Source: Paraburkholderia kururiensis
GTDB lineage: Bacteria; Pseudomonadota; Gammaproteobacteria; Burkholderiales; Burkholderiaceae
Direction: 5' to 3'
Assembly (NCBI RefSeq): GCF_034424375.1
Contig: NZ_CP139965.1
Coordinates: 6,324,001 to 6,388,000, forward strand
DNA length: 64,000 bases
A program made the translations under genes and the position numbers. Within the stretch, counting starts at the first letter, position 1; each line of letters starts with the position of its first letter. Under the pieces are notes generated by a model that saw only the letters and a program-made list of their open reading frames with translations, searched no databases and had not been told where the DNA came from. Below are positions 35,591-44,085 of the stretch, one piece after another.

Positions 35591-36345
35591 CAACAGCGCG
35601 AACGACAGAGCGCACGACACCGCGCGGACGGCTCTACGGCATCGGCGTGGGCCCCGGCGACCCCGAACTGCTCACGCTCAAGGCACTGCGGTTGCTCAAG
35701 GCCGCGCCCGTGGTGGCGTACTTCGTCGCGAAGGGCAAGAAGGGCAACGCGTTCAGCATTGTCGAAGCGCACCTGGCCGGCGAGCAGATCCAGTTGCCGC
35801 TCGTCTACCCCGTGACGACCGAAGCGCTCGCCCCGCCGCTTTCGTACGAGGCGATCATCGCCGACTTCTACGACACGGCGGCCGCCGTGGTGAGCGCGCA
35901 TCTGGAGGCGGGCCGCGACGTGGCCGTGATATGCGAGGGCGACCCGTTTTTCTACGGCTCGTACATGTACCTGCACGATCGCCTCGCGCCCCACTTCGAC
36001 GTGGACGTGGTGCCCGGTGTCTGCTCGATGCTGGGCGGCGCGGCGGTGCTGGGTGCGCCGCTCGTCTATCGCAACCAGAGCCTGTCGGTGCTCTCCGGCG
36101 TGCTGCCCGAAGACGAACTGCGCCGCCGCCTCATGGATGCGGATGCGGCCGTCGTCATGAAGCTGGGCCGCAACTTCGAGAAGGTGCGGCGCGTGCTGGA
36201 CGAACTGGGCCTCGCGAGCCGCGCGCTCTACGTGGAGCGCGCCACGATGGCGAACCAGCGCATCGTGCCGCTCGCCGAAGTGGACCCGATGGCGTCGCCG
36301 TATTTTTCGCTGCTCGTCGTGCCGGGGGAAAGATGGCAAGGGTAA
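35587..36345 (+). CDS. cobI: Precorrin-2 C20-methyltransferase
   Basis: 252 aa. Tetrapyrrole methylase beginning LYGIGVGPGDPELLTLKALR after a short Thr/Arg-rich leader, with ICEGDPFFYGSYMYLHDRL and VVPGVCSMLGGAAVLGAPL. It makes precorrin-3A from precorrin-2. It overlaps cobH by 4 nt and the next gene by 13 nt, so all four genes of this unit are translationally packed. Confidence 0.95.
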   Translation: MTTARTTERTTPRGRLYGIGVGPGDPELLTLKALRLLKAAPVVAYFVAKGKKGNAFSIVEAHLAGEQIQLPLVYPVTTEALAPPLSYEAIIADFYDTAAAVVSAHLEAGRDVAVICEGDPFFYGSYMYLHDRLAPHFDVDVVPGVCSMLGGAAVLGAPLVYRNQSLSVLSGVLPEDELRRRLMDADAAVVMKLGRNFEKVRRVLDELGLASRALYVERATMANQRIVPLAEVDPMASPYFSLLVVPGERWQG

Positions 36346-38249
36346 GCACGCCGCCCGCGATCGTCGTGCTGGGACCCGGGGCGCTCGGCACGGCGCGGCG
36401 CATTCAGGCCTGCTATGCGGGCGCGCAATTGCACGGGCTGCATGCGCGCGTGGACGCCGACGTGACCTTCACCGAACTCGGCGTCCATCTGCGCACGCTC
36501 TACGCGCAGGGCACGCCCATCGTGGTGCTGTGCGCGGCGGGCATCGTGATTCGCAGCCTCGCGCCCGCGCTGGCGAACAAGGGCAGCGAGCCGCCCGTGC
36601 TCGCCGTGGCCGAAGACGGCAGCGCCGTCGTGCCGCTGCTGGGCGGCCTTGCGGGCGTCAACGTGATGGCGCGCGAGATTGCCGCGGCGCTCGGCGTAGC
36701 ACCCGCCATCACGACGAGCGGCGAGCTGCGCTTCGGCACGTGCCTGCTCAATCCGCCGGAAGGCTACGCGCTTGCGAGCCTCGAGCAAGGCAAGCGTTTC
36801 GTCTCCGATCTGCTCGCGGGCGAACATACGCGCATCGAAGGCGAAGCACCCTGGCTCGACCGCGTGCCGCTGCCCGTTGACGAATCGGCGCGGCTCACGA
36901 TCCGCGTGACGGCGCAGGCATCGGACGAACGCCGCGATGAACTCGTGGTGCATCCGAAGAGCGTGGTGGCGGCGGTGTGGGCTTCGAGCGCGCCGGACAG
37001 CGCGCATGCGGCTTGCAACGATGGCGCAGCGCACGACCTGCGAACGAACGACAACGCGAGCGGCGAAGAGAACGACCTGGACGCCACCGACGGCGCGATC
37101 GCAGCACGACGACTCAACAGCCGTTCCAACTCCGATGGCGAACGCGACTCGACCGGCACGTCCATCACGAACGCCGCCGCCTCCATCGTGCACCGCGTGC
37201 GCGAGGCGCTGCGCGCGCAAGGTTTGGCTCCGCTCGCGCTCGCCGCCTTGCTCACGCCCGAAGAGCGCATGGACGACGAGGCCCTCGAAGAAGCGGCGCG
37301 TTCATTGGGCGTGCCGCTTCGGTTCAGCGCCTCTGCTGACGCAACACTGCAAGGCAGCGCACCGCACGAGCGCGCCGGACAACTGCTCCGCGCAGCGTTG
37401 CGCGTGCCTCACGACATCCATACGCACCGCAACGGTATCGCCCTCGCCGTTGCATCACAGTCTGTTACCTCGGCGCTGCCGGGCAAAGCGCGCGGACGCG
37501 TGACCGTGGTGGGCCTCGGCCCCGGCAGCGCCGACCTGATGGTGCCGGCCGCGCGCGCGGCGCTCGCCGATGCCACCGACGTCCTCGGCTACGCGACCTA
37601 CGTGAACATGGCCGGCCCCTTCCGCGACGATCAGCGCGTGCATCCCACGGACAACCGCGAAGAGCTTCAGCGCGCGCGCCACGCATTCGCGCTCGCGAGC
37701 GAGGGGCGGCGCGTGGCGATCGTCTCGTCCGGCGACCCCGGCGTGTTCGCCATGGCAGCCGCCGTGCTCGAAGCGCTGGATACCGCGGACGACCCGCGCT
37801 GGCGCAAGGTGGCGCTCGCCATCGTGCCGGGCATCTCGGCGGCCATGGCCACGGCGGCGCAGGCGGGCGCGCCGCTGGGCCACGACTTCTGCATGCTCTC
37901 GCTCTCGGACAACCTCAAGCCGTGGCGCATCATCGAGCAACGGCTGCGCCACGCCGCCGAGGCCGATCTGGTGATGGCGTTCTACAACCCGATCTCGCGC
38001 GCGCGGCCCTGGCAGCTCGACCGCGCGCTCGACATCGTGCGCGGCTACCGCGCGCCGCAAACGCGCGTGGTGCTGGGCCGCGACATCGGCCGGCCCGGCG
38101 CCACGCTCGTCACGACGACGCTGGGCGCGCTGCGCGCCGATCAGGTGGACATGCGCACGATGGTGATCGTCGGGTCGTCGACCACGCGCGGCGTGGCGGG
38201 CGGCCCGCACGGCGAGTGGATCTATACGCCGCGGTGGTACGAGGCGTGA
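36333..38249 (+). CDS. cobJ: CbiG-CobJ fusion: C20-fragment hydrolase and precorrin-3B C17-methyltransferase
   Basis: 638 aa. Residues 1-190 are CbiG N-terminal and middle domains (CAAGIVIRSLAP, VVPLLGGLAGVNVMAREIA, TTSGELRFG). Residues about 225-275 are an Asp/Asn/Ser-rich, probably disordered insert. Residues about 280-375 look like a weakly conserved CobE/CbiG C-terminal domain. From 389 on is CobJ (RVTVVGLGPGSADLM, SSGDPGVFAMAAAVLEA, MAFYNPISRARPWQL). The fusion would couple ring contraction/C17 methylation with release of the C20 unit, which CobF otherwise performs. An intact CobE is encoded at 45835-46365. The gene converges on chlD, with 57 bp between the stops. Confidence 0.93.
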   Translation: MARVSTPPAIVVLGPGALGTARRIQACYAGAQLHGLHARVDADVTFTELGVHLRTLYAQGTPIVVLCAAGIVIRSLAPALANKGSEPPVLAVAEDGSAVVPLLGGLAGVNVMAREIAAALGVAPAITTSGELRFGTCLLNPPEGYALASLEQGKRFVSDLLAGEHTRIEGEAPWLDRVPLPVDESARLTIRVTAQASDERRDELVVHPKSVVAAVWASSAPDSAHAACNDGAAHDLRTNDNASGEENDLDATDGAIAARRLNSRSNSDGERDSTGTSITNAAASIVHRVREALRAQGLAPLALAALLTPEERMDDEALEEAARSLGVPLRFSASADATLQGSAPHERAGQLLRAALRVPHDIHTHRNGIALAVASQSVTSALPGKARGRVTVVGLGPGSADLMVPAARAALADATDVLGYATYVNMAGPFRDDQRVHPTDNREELQRARHAFALASEGRRVAIVSSGDPGVFAMAAAVLEALDTADDPRWRKVALAIVPGISAAMATAAQAGAPLGHDFCMLSLSDNLKPWRIIEQRLRHAAEADLVMAFYNPISRARPWQLDRALDIVRGYRAPQTRVVLGRDIGRPGATLVTTTLGALRADQVDMRTMVIVGSSTTRGVAGGPHGEWIYTPRWYEA

Positions 38250-38306
38250 TGGCGAGCCCGCGCGCCGCGTTTCAGCCGTGCGCGCTTGAGCACGCTCCGC
38301 TTGCCC

Positions 38307-39002
38307 TCACGCGATCAACGTTTCCGCCCGCACCCACTCCGCGCCCCACGCCTGCGCGAGCCGGCCGCAGACCTGAAGCGCCGGCACGTGGCGCTCGAAG
38401 TCCACGAACACGATGCGGTCGGCCCAGGCCGGCTTCGCGGGACGCTCGCTGCTGCGGCCGTCGGTGAGAATCCACAGCGTGCGGTGCTGGGCCGGCTGTC
38501 TGCGCGCGGCGCGCTTAAGCACCTGACCCGCCGCACGCAGGCCGAGCGCGAACGGCGTTCCGCCTCCGCCGCCCACCGGCGCGAGCCACCGTTCGTTCCA
38601 CCATCGCGGCACGGCGGGACCGAAGCGCACGTCGGCGCGCATACCGCCGAAAGAGACCAGCGCCACTTCGACGCGCGCGCGTGCGGCAGAATCGAAGCAG
38701 CGCACCAGCAAACCTTTGGCGAGCGCAAGCCGTTCGCCACCCAGCATCGACGCCGAGCAGTCCAGCACGAAGCAATGCAGCTCGCCTCGCGGCGCGGTTT
38801 CGTGCACGTAACGCAGATGGTCCGCGCGCAGCGGCACATTGCGCTTGCGCGCGAAGGTGGCGGGCCACGCGATGCGCGTGCTGCCGCCTGTGCCGATGCT
38901 CGTGCGAGGTCCGCCATCGCGCCGTGCGCTCACGCCCACTTCACCCGGCCATCGGAATCCGCTGCGCGAGTCAGCGGCGGCGCCTTCCCGATGGCTCAGC
39001 GT
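38307..39002 (-). CDS. chlD: VWA part of chelatase subunit ChlD, in the -1 frame after chlI
   Basis: 231 codons open in the -1 frame relative to the preceding ATPase gene. From about 38940 it is a von Willebrand A domain with a MIDAS (VLDCSASM) and later GGGTPFALGL and ILTDGRS. A GTG at 38939 could start a 210-residue protein, but it has no ribosome site and would drop conserved-looking residues (SGFRWPGEV). The upstream codons from 39002 are free of stops. A -1 shift on the A7 run at 39008-39002 would join residue 386 of the ATPase to this segment, giving a 617-residue ChlD-like medium subunit. It is needed with CobN to insert cobalt. Confidence 0.82.
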   Translation of the reverse strand, partial: TLSHREGAAADSRSGFRWPGEVGVSARRDGGPRTSIGTGGSTRIAWPATFARKRNVPLRADHLRYVHETAPRGELHCFVLDCSASMLGGERLALAKGLLVRCFDSAARARVEVALVSFGGMRADVRFGPAVPRWWNERWLAPVGGGGGTPFALGLRAAGQVLKRAARRQPAQHRTLWILTDGRSSERPAKPAWADRIVFVDFERHVPALQVCGRLAQAWGAEWVRAETLIA

Positions 39003-39008
39003 TTTTTT
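38948..39008 (-). promoter_or_regulatory. Candidate programmed -1 ribosomal frameshift element
   Basis: On the minus strand: an A7 slippery run (39008-39002; zero-frame codons GCA AAA AAA CGC TGA), the zero-frame stop at 38998-38996, then a stem starting 6 nt after the run. The outer stem GCCATCGG/CCGATGGC (38995-38988 with 38955-38948) is a perfect 8 bp, and the inner stem CCGCTG/CAGCGG (38977-38972 with 38964-38959) a perfect 6 bp. Slippery site, spacing and hairpin fit -1 frameshift signals. GAAGGG about 18 nt upstream could act as a weak internal Shine-Dalgarno sequence. Confidence 0.75.
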
Positions 39009-40159
39009 GCGGACAGCGGGATCACACCCTTCACGTTCGCCATGCCCGTGTGCTCGGGCGCGAGGTAGCCCCAGTCGCGCTCGCCGCTTGCGTTCGGCGT
39101 GCCGGCGGCCGGCGCTCCGGCATCGGACTGAGCCGATGAGCCGGCTGCTGGCGAATCATGACGAACGGCGCCGCCTTCCGCGGTACGGCCCTTCCCTTCA
39201 TGCGCCGCGCCGGCCATGTCGTCCTGCGGCGCGGACGACGCCCCAGGCAACGACGCCCCATCGCCATGCTGCGCTCGCGCCTGCTCACGCCGCCGATGCC
39301 GCAGCACCGCGGGCGCGACGCGCTCCACATGCCCCGTCGTGATCGCCGTGGCCCGCTCCAGCGCGGCCAGTGCCCGCGCTGCACGCAGCATGACGAGGTC
39401 CGCGCGCAGACCGTCCACGCCGGCTTCGATGCAACGCGCGCTCACGTCAGCGTGAACGGCATCGTCGAAGGCAAGCGACGGCAGTGCCTCACGCGCCTCG
39501 CGGATACGTTGCGCGAGGGCTCGCTGCTCGTCGGCATAGATACGGCAAAATGCTTCGGGATCCGTATCGAATGCGAGCCGCGCTTTCACGATCTGCTGCC
39601 GCGTGGCCACATCGAAGCAATTGTCGAGTTCGACCATCAGCCCAAAGCGGTCCAGCAGTTGCGGACGCAGTTCACCCTCTTCCGGGTTCATGGTGCCAAT
39701 CAGCACGAAGCGCGCCGCGTGGCTGTGGGAAACGCCGTCGCGCTCCACTACGTTCACGCCGCTCGCGGCCGCGTCGAGCACGGCATCCACGAGCGCGTCG
39801 TCGAGCAGGTTGACCTCGTCCACGTAAAGCACGCCGTTGTGGGCCTGCGCGAGCAGGCCCGGCGCAAACGTCACGCTGCCGCCGCGCAGCGCTTCGTTCA
39901 GATCGAGCGAGCCGACAAGCCGTTCCTCGGTAGCGCCGAGCGGCAGCGTGACGAAGCGGCCCTCGGGCAGCAGTTCGGCCAGCGAGCGCGCCGCCGTCGA
40001 TTTCGCCGTGCCGCGCGGCCCGCTCACGAGCACGCCGCCCACGCCGGGGTCCACGGCGGCAAGCAACAGCGCTTCGCGCAACGCGGTCTGCCCGACCAGC
40101 GCGCTGAAGGGAAAGAGCCGCGGCAATACGCCGGGCACGCATGCGCCGCTTGAACTCAC
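38996..40159 (-). CDS. chlI: AAA+ ATPase, ChlI/CobS-like small chelatase subunit (zero-frame product)
   Basis: 387 aa. The MoxR/ChlI-type AAA+ core has Walker A GPRGTAKST (about 48-56), Walker B GVLYVDEVNLLDD, and sensor GTMNPEEGELRPQLLDRFGL. After about residue 285 comes a 100-residue Ala/Gly/Asp/Ser-rich linker like the one joining the two halves of ChlD. The GTG start overlaps the cobN stop (GTGA). Translation ends at TGA just after a run of seven A. Ribosomes that slip by -1 would read on into the VWA domain, so this frame may give the small subunit and the frameshifted product the medium subunit of a CobN-ChlI-ChlD cobalt chelatase. Confidence 0.9.
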   Translation of the reverse strand: MSSSGACVPGVLPRLFPFSALVGQTALREALLLAAVDPGVGGVLVSGPRGTAKSTAARSLAELLPEGRFVTLPLGATEERLVGSLDLNEALRGGSVTFAPGLLAQAHNGVLYVDEVNLLDDALVDAVLDAAASGVNVVERDGVSHSHAARFVLIGTMNPEEGELRPQLLDRFGLMVELDNCFDVATRQQIVKARLAFDTDPEAFCRIYADEQRALAQRIREAREALPSLAFDDAVHADVSARCIEAGVDGLRADLVMLRAARALAALERATAITTGHVERVAPAVLRHRRREQARAQHGDGASLPGASSAPQDDMAGAAHEGKGRTAEGGAVRHDSPAAGSSAQSDAGAPAAGTPNASGERDWGYLAPEHTGMANVKGVIPLSAKKR

Positions 40160-43100
40160 GATGACCTCTCTTCAATGCGCTCGTCGATGGCGAGCAACTG
40201 GCTTTCGATCTGCGCGCGCCGTTCGCCGGGCGCCTGCCACAGGCCGCGATCCATCGCCTCGATCAGCCGCTCGCACACCGAACGCAGCGCGTGCGGATTG
40301 TGCTGCTGCATGAAAGCGCGCGTGTCGGCGTCGTTGACGTAGGCGTCGGCAACGAGCGCGTATTGATGGTCCGCGACCACGCGCGCGGTCGCGTCGTAGC
40401 CGAACAGGTAGTCCACGGTCGCGGCAATCTCCGCGGCGCCCTTGTAGCCGTGCCGCTTCACACCGTCCAGCCACTTCGGGTTGACCACACGCGAGCGGAT
40501 CACGCGCGCCATCTCTTCGGCGAGCGGACGCACGCGCGGTGCGGCCGGGTTGCTGTGGTCGCCGTGATAGACCGCCGGCTGCTGTCCCGCGAAGTGGCGC
40601 ACGGCCGCGGTCATGCCGCCGTGGAACTGGTGGTAGTCGTTCGAATCGAGCACGTCGTGCTCGCGGTTGTCCTGGTTCTGGAGCACGACGTCGATGGCGG
40701 CGAGCCGCGTGGCGAACGCGCCCTGCGCGGCTTCGCCCGCGCCCGCCTGCGTGTACGCGTAGCCGCCCCACGCGCGATACGCCTCGGCCAGGTCTTCGTC
40801 GGTCTGCCACTGGCGCGTGTCGATCATCTGCTGCAGGCCCGCGCCGTAGGCACCCGGACGCGCGCTGAACACGCGCCAGCCGGCACGCTTGCGGGCCTCC
40901 TGCGCGTCGAGCCCGCGCGCCATCCACGCATCGCGCTCGCGCAGCACACGGGCGCGGATGGGGTTCATGTCCTCGGGCTCGTCGTCCAGTTCGGCCACGG
41001 CCTGCACCGCCGCGTCGAACAGATGCATCACGTTCGGAAACGCGTCGCGAAAGAAGCCGGACACGCGCAACGTGACGTCGATGCGCGGACGCTCCAGCGC
41101 GCCCGCCGGCAGAATCTCGAAGTCCGTCACGCGATGGCTGCCCGCCGCCCACTTCGGCCGCACGCCGATGAGCGCGAGCGCCTGGGCGATGTCGTCGCCG
41201 CCCGTGCGCATGGTCGCCGTGCCCCAGACCGAGAGACCAACGGCTCGCGGATAGTCGCCGTGCTCCTGCAGATGCCGCTCCACCAGTTGACGCGCCGACT
41301 TCACGCCCAGCGCCCACGCGGCCTGGGTGGGGATGGCGCGCGTATCGACGGAATAGAAGTTGCGGCCTGTGGGCAGCACGTCGGGGCGTCCGCGCGACGG
41401 CGAGCCGCTGGGGCCCGGCGGCACGAAGCGGCCTTCCAGGCCACGCGTGAGCTGGCGCAGTTCTTCGCCGCCGCAGGCATCGAGGCGCGGCAGCACGTCG
41501 TCGCGCAGACGGTGCAGCACCTGGCTCGCGAGCGGCAAGGCGCGCGCTGTCTGCGTGGCATCGAGCAAACCGGCAACGCGGGATGGCCCCGCATCCGCGC
41601 GAGCCGCTTCTGCCGCTTCTGCCGCATCAATCCCTTCAGCCGCATCGCCCGCCGTCGCTTCGCACACCCCTTCGAGCAACACCGCCGCCAGCTGCTCCAG
41701 CCGTTCGCGCGTGTCGCCGTTATGGCGCCACGGCGCATCGCTCACGGCTTCGAGCCACGCGGGCCGCGGCCCCGTCCACGGCGTGGACCATTCCGCCGTG
41801 AGCGGATCGAAACAATCGGCCATGCCCAGGTCTTTCGCGAGCGCATCGATCAAGCCCGCGTTCGCGCCCTGCCCGTCGCCGCATGGAAAGCGGCCGAGCG
41901 CGAGCAGCGTGTCGCGTCGCTCGCGTCCTTGCGGCGAATGGCCGAACACGTGCAGGCCGTCGCGAATCTGCGCTTCCTTCAGTTCGCAGAGCCATGCGTC
42001 CACGCGCACGAGCAGCGCCTCTTCCTCGTCGGGTCCGCTCGGCTTGGCGACGCTCAGTTCCTCGTGCAACCGATGCTTCGCGATGGTGTCGAGGATGCTC
42101 GCGCGCAGCAGCTTCGCGCGCCGCGCGTCGACCATCAGCGCCTCGTAGTACTCGTCGACCTGGCGTTCGAGATCCTGCATGGGCCCATAGTTTTCGGCGC
42201 GCGTGAGCGGCGGCATCAGATGGTCGACGATCACCGCATGCGCGCGCCGTTTCGCCTGGCTGCCCTCGCCGGGATCGTTGACGATGAACGGATAGAGATG
42301 CGGCGTGGGGCCGAGCGTGAGGTCGGGCCAGCACTGCGCGCTCAGTGCCACGCTCTTGCCGGGCAGCCATTCGAGACTGCCGTGCTTGCCCACGTGGACG
42401 ATCGCGTCCACGCCGAACGTGTGGCGCAGCCAGAAGTAGAACGCGAGATACGCATGCGGCGGCACGAGGTCGGCGTCGTGATAGCTCGCGTAGTCCGCCG
42501 CCTCGCGCGAGCGCGACGGCTGAATGCCCACGAACACGTGGCCGCAGCGCCATCCCGCGATCATGAAGCGGCCGCGGCGCACGGTCGGGTCCTGCTCGGG
42601 CGGGCCCCAGCGTGCGTTCAGCGCGGTCCGCACGTCGGCAGGCAGTGCATCGAAGTGCGCGAGGTAGTCGTCGAGGGCGAGGCTCTGCAACGCGGGGCGC
42701 AGGTCGCGCACCGTGGGGTCGTTCGTGACGCCTTCAGTCAGGCGGTCCATCAACGCGGCGCCATCCGCCGGCACCTCGGGCACGCGATAGCCTTCGGCAC
42801 GCAGCGTGCCGAGAATGCTCACCACCGATGCAGGCGTATCGAGCCCCACGCCGTTGCCGATGCGCCCTTCGCTCATCGGATAGTTGGCGAGCACAAGCGC
42901 CACGCGCTTGTCGCCGTTCGGCAGGCTGCGCAGGCGGCACCAGCGCCGGCTCAGTTCGGCCACGAACGCCACGCGTTCCGCGTCGGGCTGATAGCGCACC
43001 ACGTCCACTTCGGTATGCGGGCAACGCCAAGCAAAGCCCTTGAAGCTCACGGCGCGCGTGACGATGCGCCCGTCCACCTCGGGCAGCGCGACGTGCATGG

Positions 43101-44079
43101 CGATGTCGCGCGAATGCAGGCCCTGGTTGTCCTTGAGCCAGTCGTCGCGATTGCCGGAACTCAGAATCACCTGGAACACGGGCGCGTCGCCGGTGAGCGC
43201 GGGCGATGCCGGGCCGCCGGGATCGTCCAGAGACGAAGCTGCGAACGCCGTCGTATTGAGCACAAGCGCGACGTTATGGTCGGCGCACAACTGCGCCACG
43301 ACGTCGCGACTCATCGCGTCTTTCAGCGACGTCACGGCGATGGGCAACGGGTTCATGCCGCGTGCTTCGAGTGCTTCGATCAGCGCGTCGAACACCGCCG
43401 TGTTGGCGGCCTGCACGTGCGCACGATAGAACAGCAACGCGACGACCGGCGCGCCTTCACGCCAGCGCGCCTGCCAGTCCGCGACCGTCGGCACGGTGGC
43501 TGCGCTGCGGGATGCGTCTGCAAGATTCGCCGGGTAGTAGAGCATCGCGGCCGGCAGCGGCACGGGCGGCGCCGGCTCGCGGCCCCAGCCGAGCGCGTGC
43601 CAGGCAATCGCGCGCAAGAACCCTTCGGCATTCGCGAGGCCGCCTTCGCGCAGGTAGCGCCACAGTTGCCGGCACAGCGCGGCGTCGGCGGTGCTTCGTG
43701 CAATGAGGTTCGGGTCTTCCTGCAAATCGCCCGAAAACATCGCGAGCGTCTGGCCCTTGCGCTGCGCGAGTTCCACGACACGCTCGATGCCGTAAGGCCA
43801 ATACGCCTCGCCGCCCAGATGGTCCACCACGACCACGCGTGCATGCTGCAACACGTCGTCGATATAGAAGTCCACCGACGCCGGCTGGCGCAGGAACGCG
43901 ACGTTCGCGAGCCGCAGGCTCGGGAAGCCCGCGCCCATGCGTTCGATCACGCTTGCGAGCAGCGAGAGCGTGGTGTCGGCCGAACTGAGCACGACGATGT
44001 CGGCCGGGCGCTGATCGATGCGGATCACGCCCGCCGTGTCGTCGACGAAACCGCCGGGTACGGTGCGCAGCAGATGCAT
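40156..44079 (-). CDS. cobN: Cobaltochelatase large subunit
   Basis: 1307 aa, a full-length CobN. Landmarks include VVVDHLGGEAYWPYG near residue 85, LANYPMSEGRIGNGVGLDTP, HVGKHGSLEWLPGKSVALS, FIVNDPGEGSQAKRRAHAV and GLSVWGTATMRTGGDDIAQA toward the end. It binds hydrogenobyrinate a,c-diamide and cobalt; ATP hydrolysis comes from the partner subunits. It lies 6 nt after cobW and overlaps the chlI start. An Ala/Glu-rich segment (AEGIDAAEAAEAARAD) marks a variable linker near residue 810. This late cobalt insertion marks the aerobic-type pathway. Confidence 0.97.
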   Translation of the reverse strand: MHLLRTVPGGFVDDTAGVIRIDQRPADIVVLSSADTTLSLLASVIERMGAGFPSLRLANVAFLRQPASVDFYIDDVLQHARVVVVDHLGGEAYWPYGIERVVELAQRKGQTLAMFSGDLQEDPNLIARSTADAALCRQLWRYLREGGLANAEGFLRAIAWHALGWGREPAPPVPLPAAMLYYPANLADASRSAATVPTVADWQARWREGAPVVALLFYRAHVQAANTAVFDALIEALEARGMNPLPIAVTSLKDAMSRDVVAQLCADHNVALVLNTTAFAASSLDDPGGPASPALTGDAPVFQVILSSGNRDDWLKDNQGLHSRDIAMHVALPEVDGRIVTRAVSFKGFAWRCPHTEVDVVRYQPDAERVAFVAELSRRWCRLRSLPNGDKRVALVLANYPMSEGRIGNGVGLDTPASVVSILGTLRAEGYRVPEVPADGAALMDRLTEGVTNDPTVRDLRPALQSLALDDYLAHFDALPADVRTALNARWGPPEQDPTVRRGRFMIAGWRCGHVFVGIQPSRSREAADYASYHDADLVPPHAYLAFYFWLRHTFGVDAIVHVGKHGSLEWLPGKSVALSAQCWPDLTLGPTPHLYPFIVNDPGEGSQAKRRAHAVIVDHLMPPLTRAENYGPMQDLERQVDEYYEALMVDARRAKLLRASILDTIAKHRLHEELSVAKPSGPDEEEALLVRVDAWLCELKEAQIRDGLHVFGHSPQGRERRDTLLALGRFPCGDGQGANAGLIDALAKDLGMADCFDPLTAEWSTPWTGPRPAWLEAVSDAPWRHNGDTRERLEQLAAVLLEGVCEATAGDAAEGIDAAEAAEAARADAGPSRVAGLLDATQTARALPLASQVLHRLRDDVLPRLDACGGEELRQLTRGLEGRFVPPGPSGSPSRGRPDVLPTGRNFYSVDTRAIPTQAAWALGVKSARQLVERHLQEHGDYPRAVGLSVWGTATMRTGGDDIAQALALIGVRPKWAAGSHRVTDFEILPAGALERPRIDVTLRVSGFFRDAFPNVMHLFDAAVQAVAELDDEPEDMNPIRARVLRERDAWMARGLDAQEARKRAGWRVFSARPGAYGAGLQQMIDTRQWQTDEDLAEAYRAWGGYAYTQAGAGEAAQGAFATRLAAIDVVLQNQDNREHDVLDSNDYHQFHGGMTAAVRHFAGQQPAVYHGDHSNPAAPRVRPLAEEMARVIRSRVVNPKWLDGVKRHGYKGAAEIAATVDYLFGYDATARVVADHQYALVADAYVNDADTRAFMQQHNPHALRSVCERLIEAMDRGLWQAPGERRAQIESQLLAIDERIEERSS

Positions 44080-44085
44080 GGCGGT

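Noticed and set aside
38307..38939. Treating the VWA gene as an ordinary separate gene starting at GTG 38939
   Set aside because: The start has no ribosome site, and the open frame and coding character extend upstream to the A7 run. A frameshifted fusion explains the layout better, although independent initiation is not excluded.
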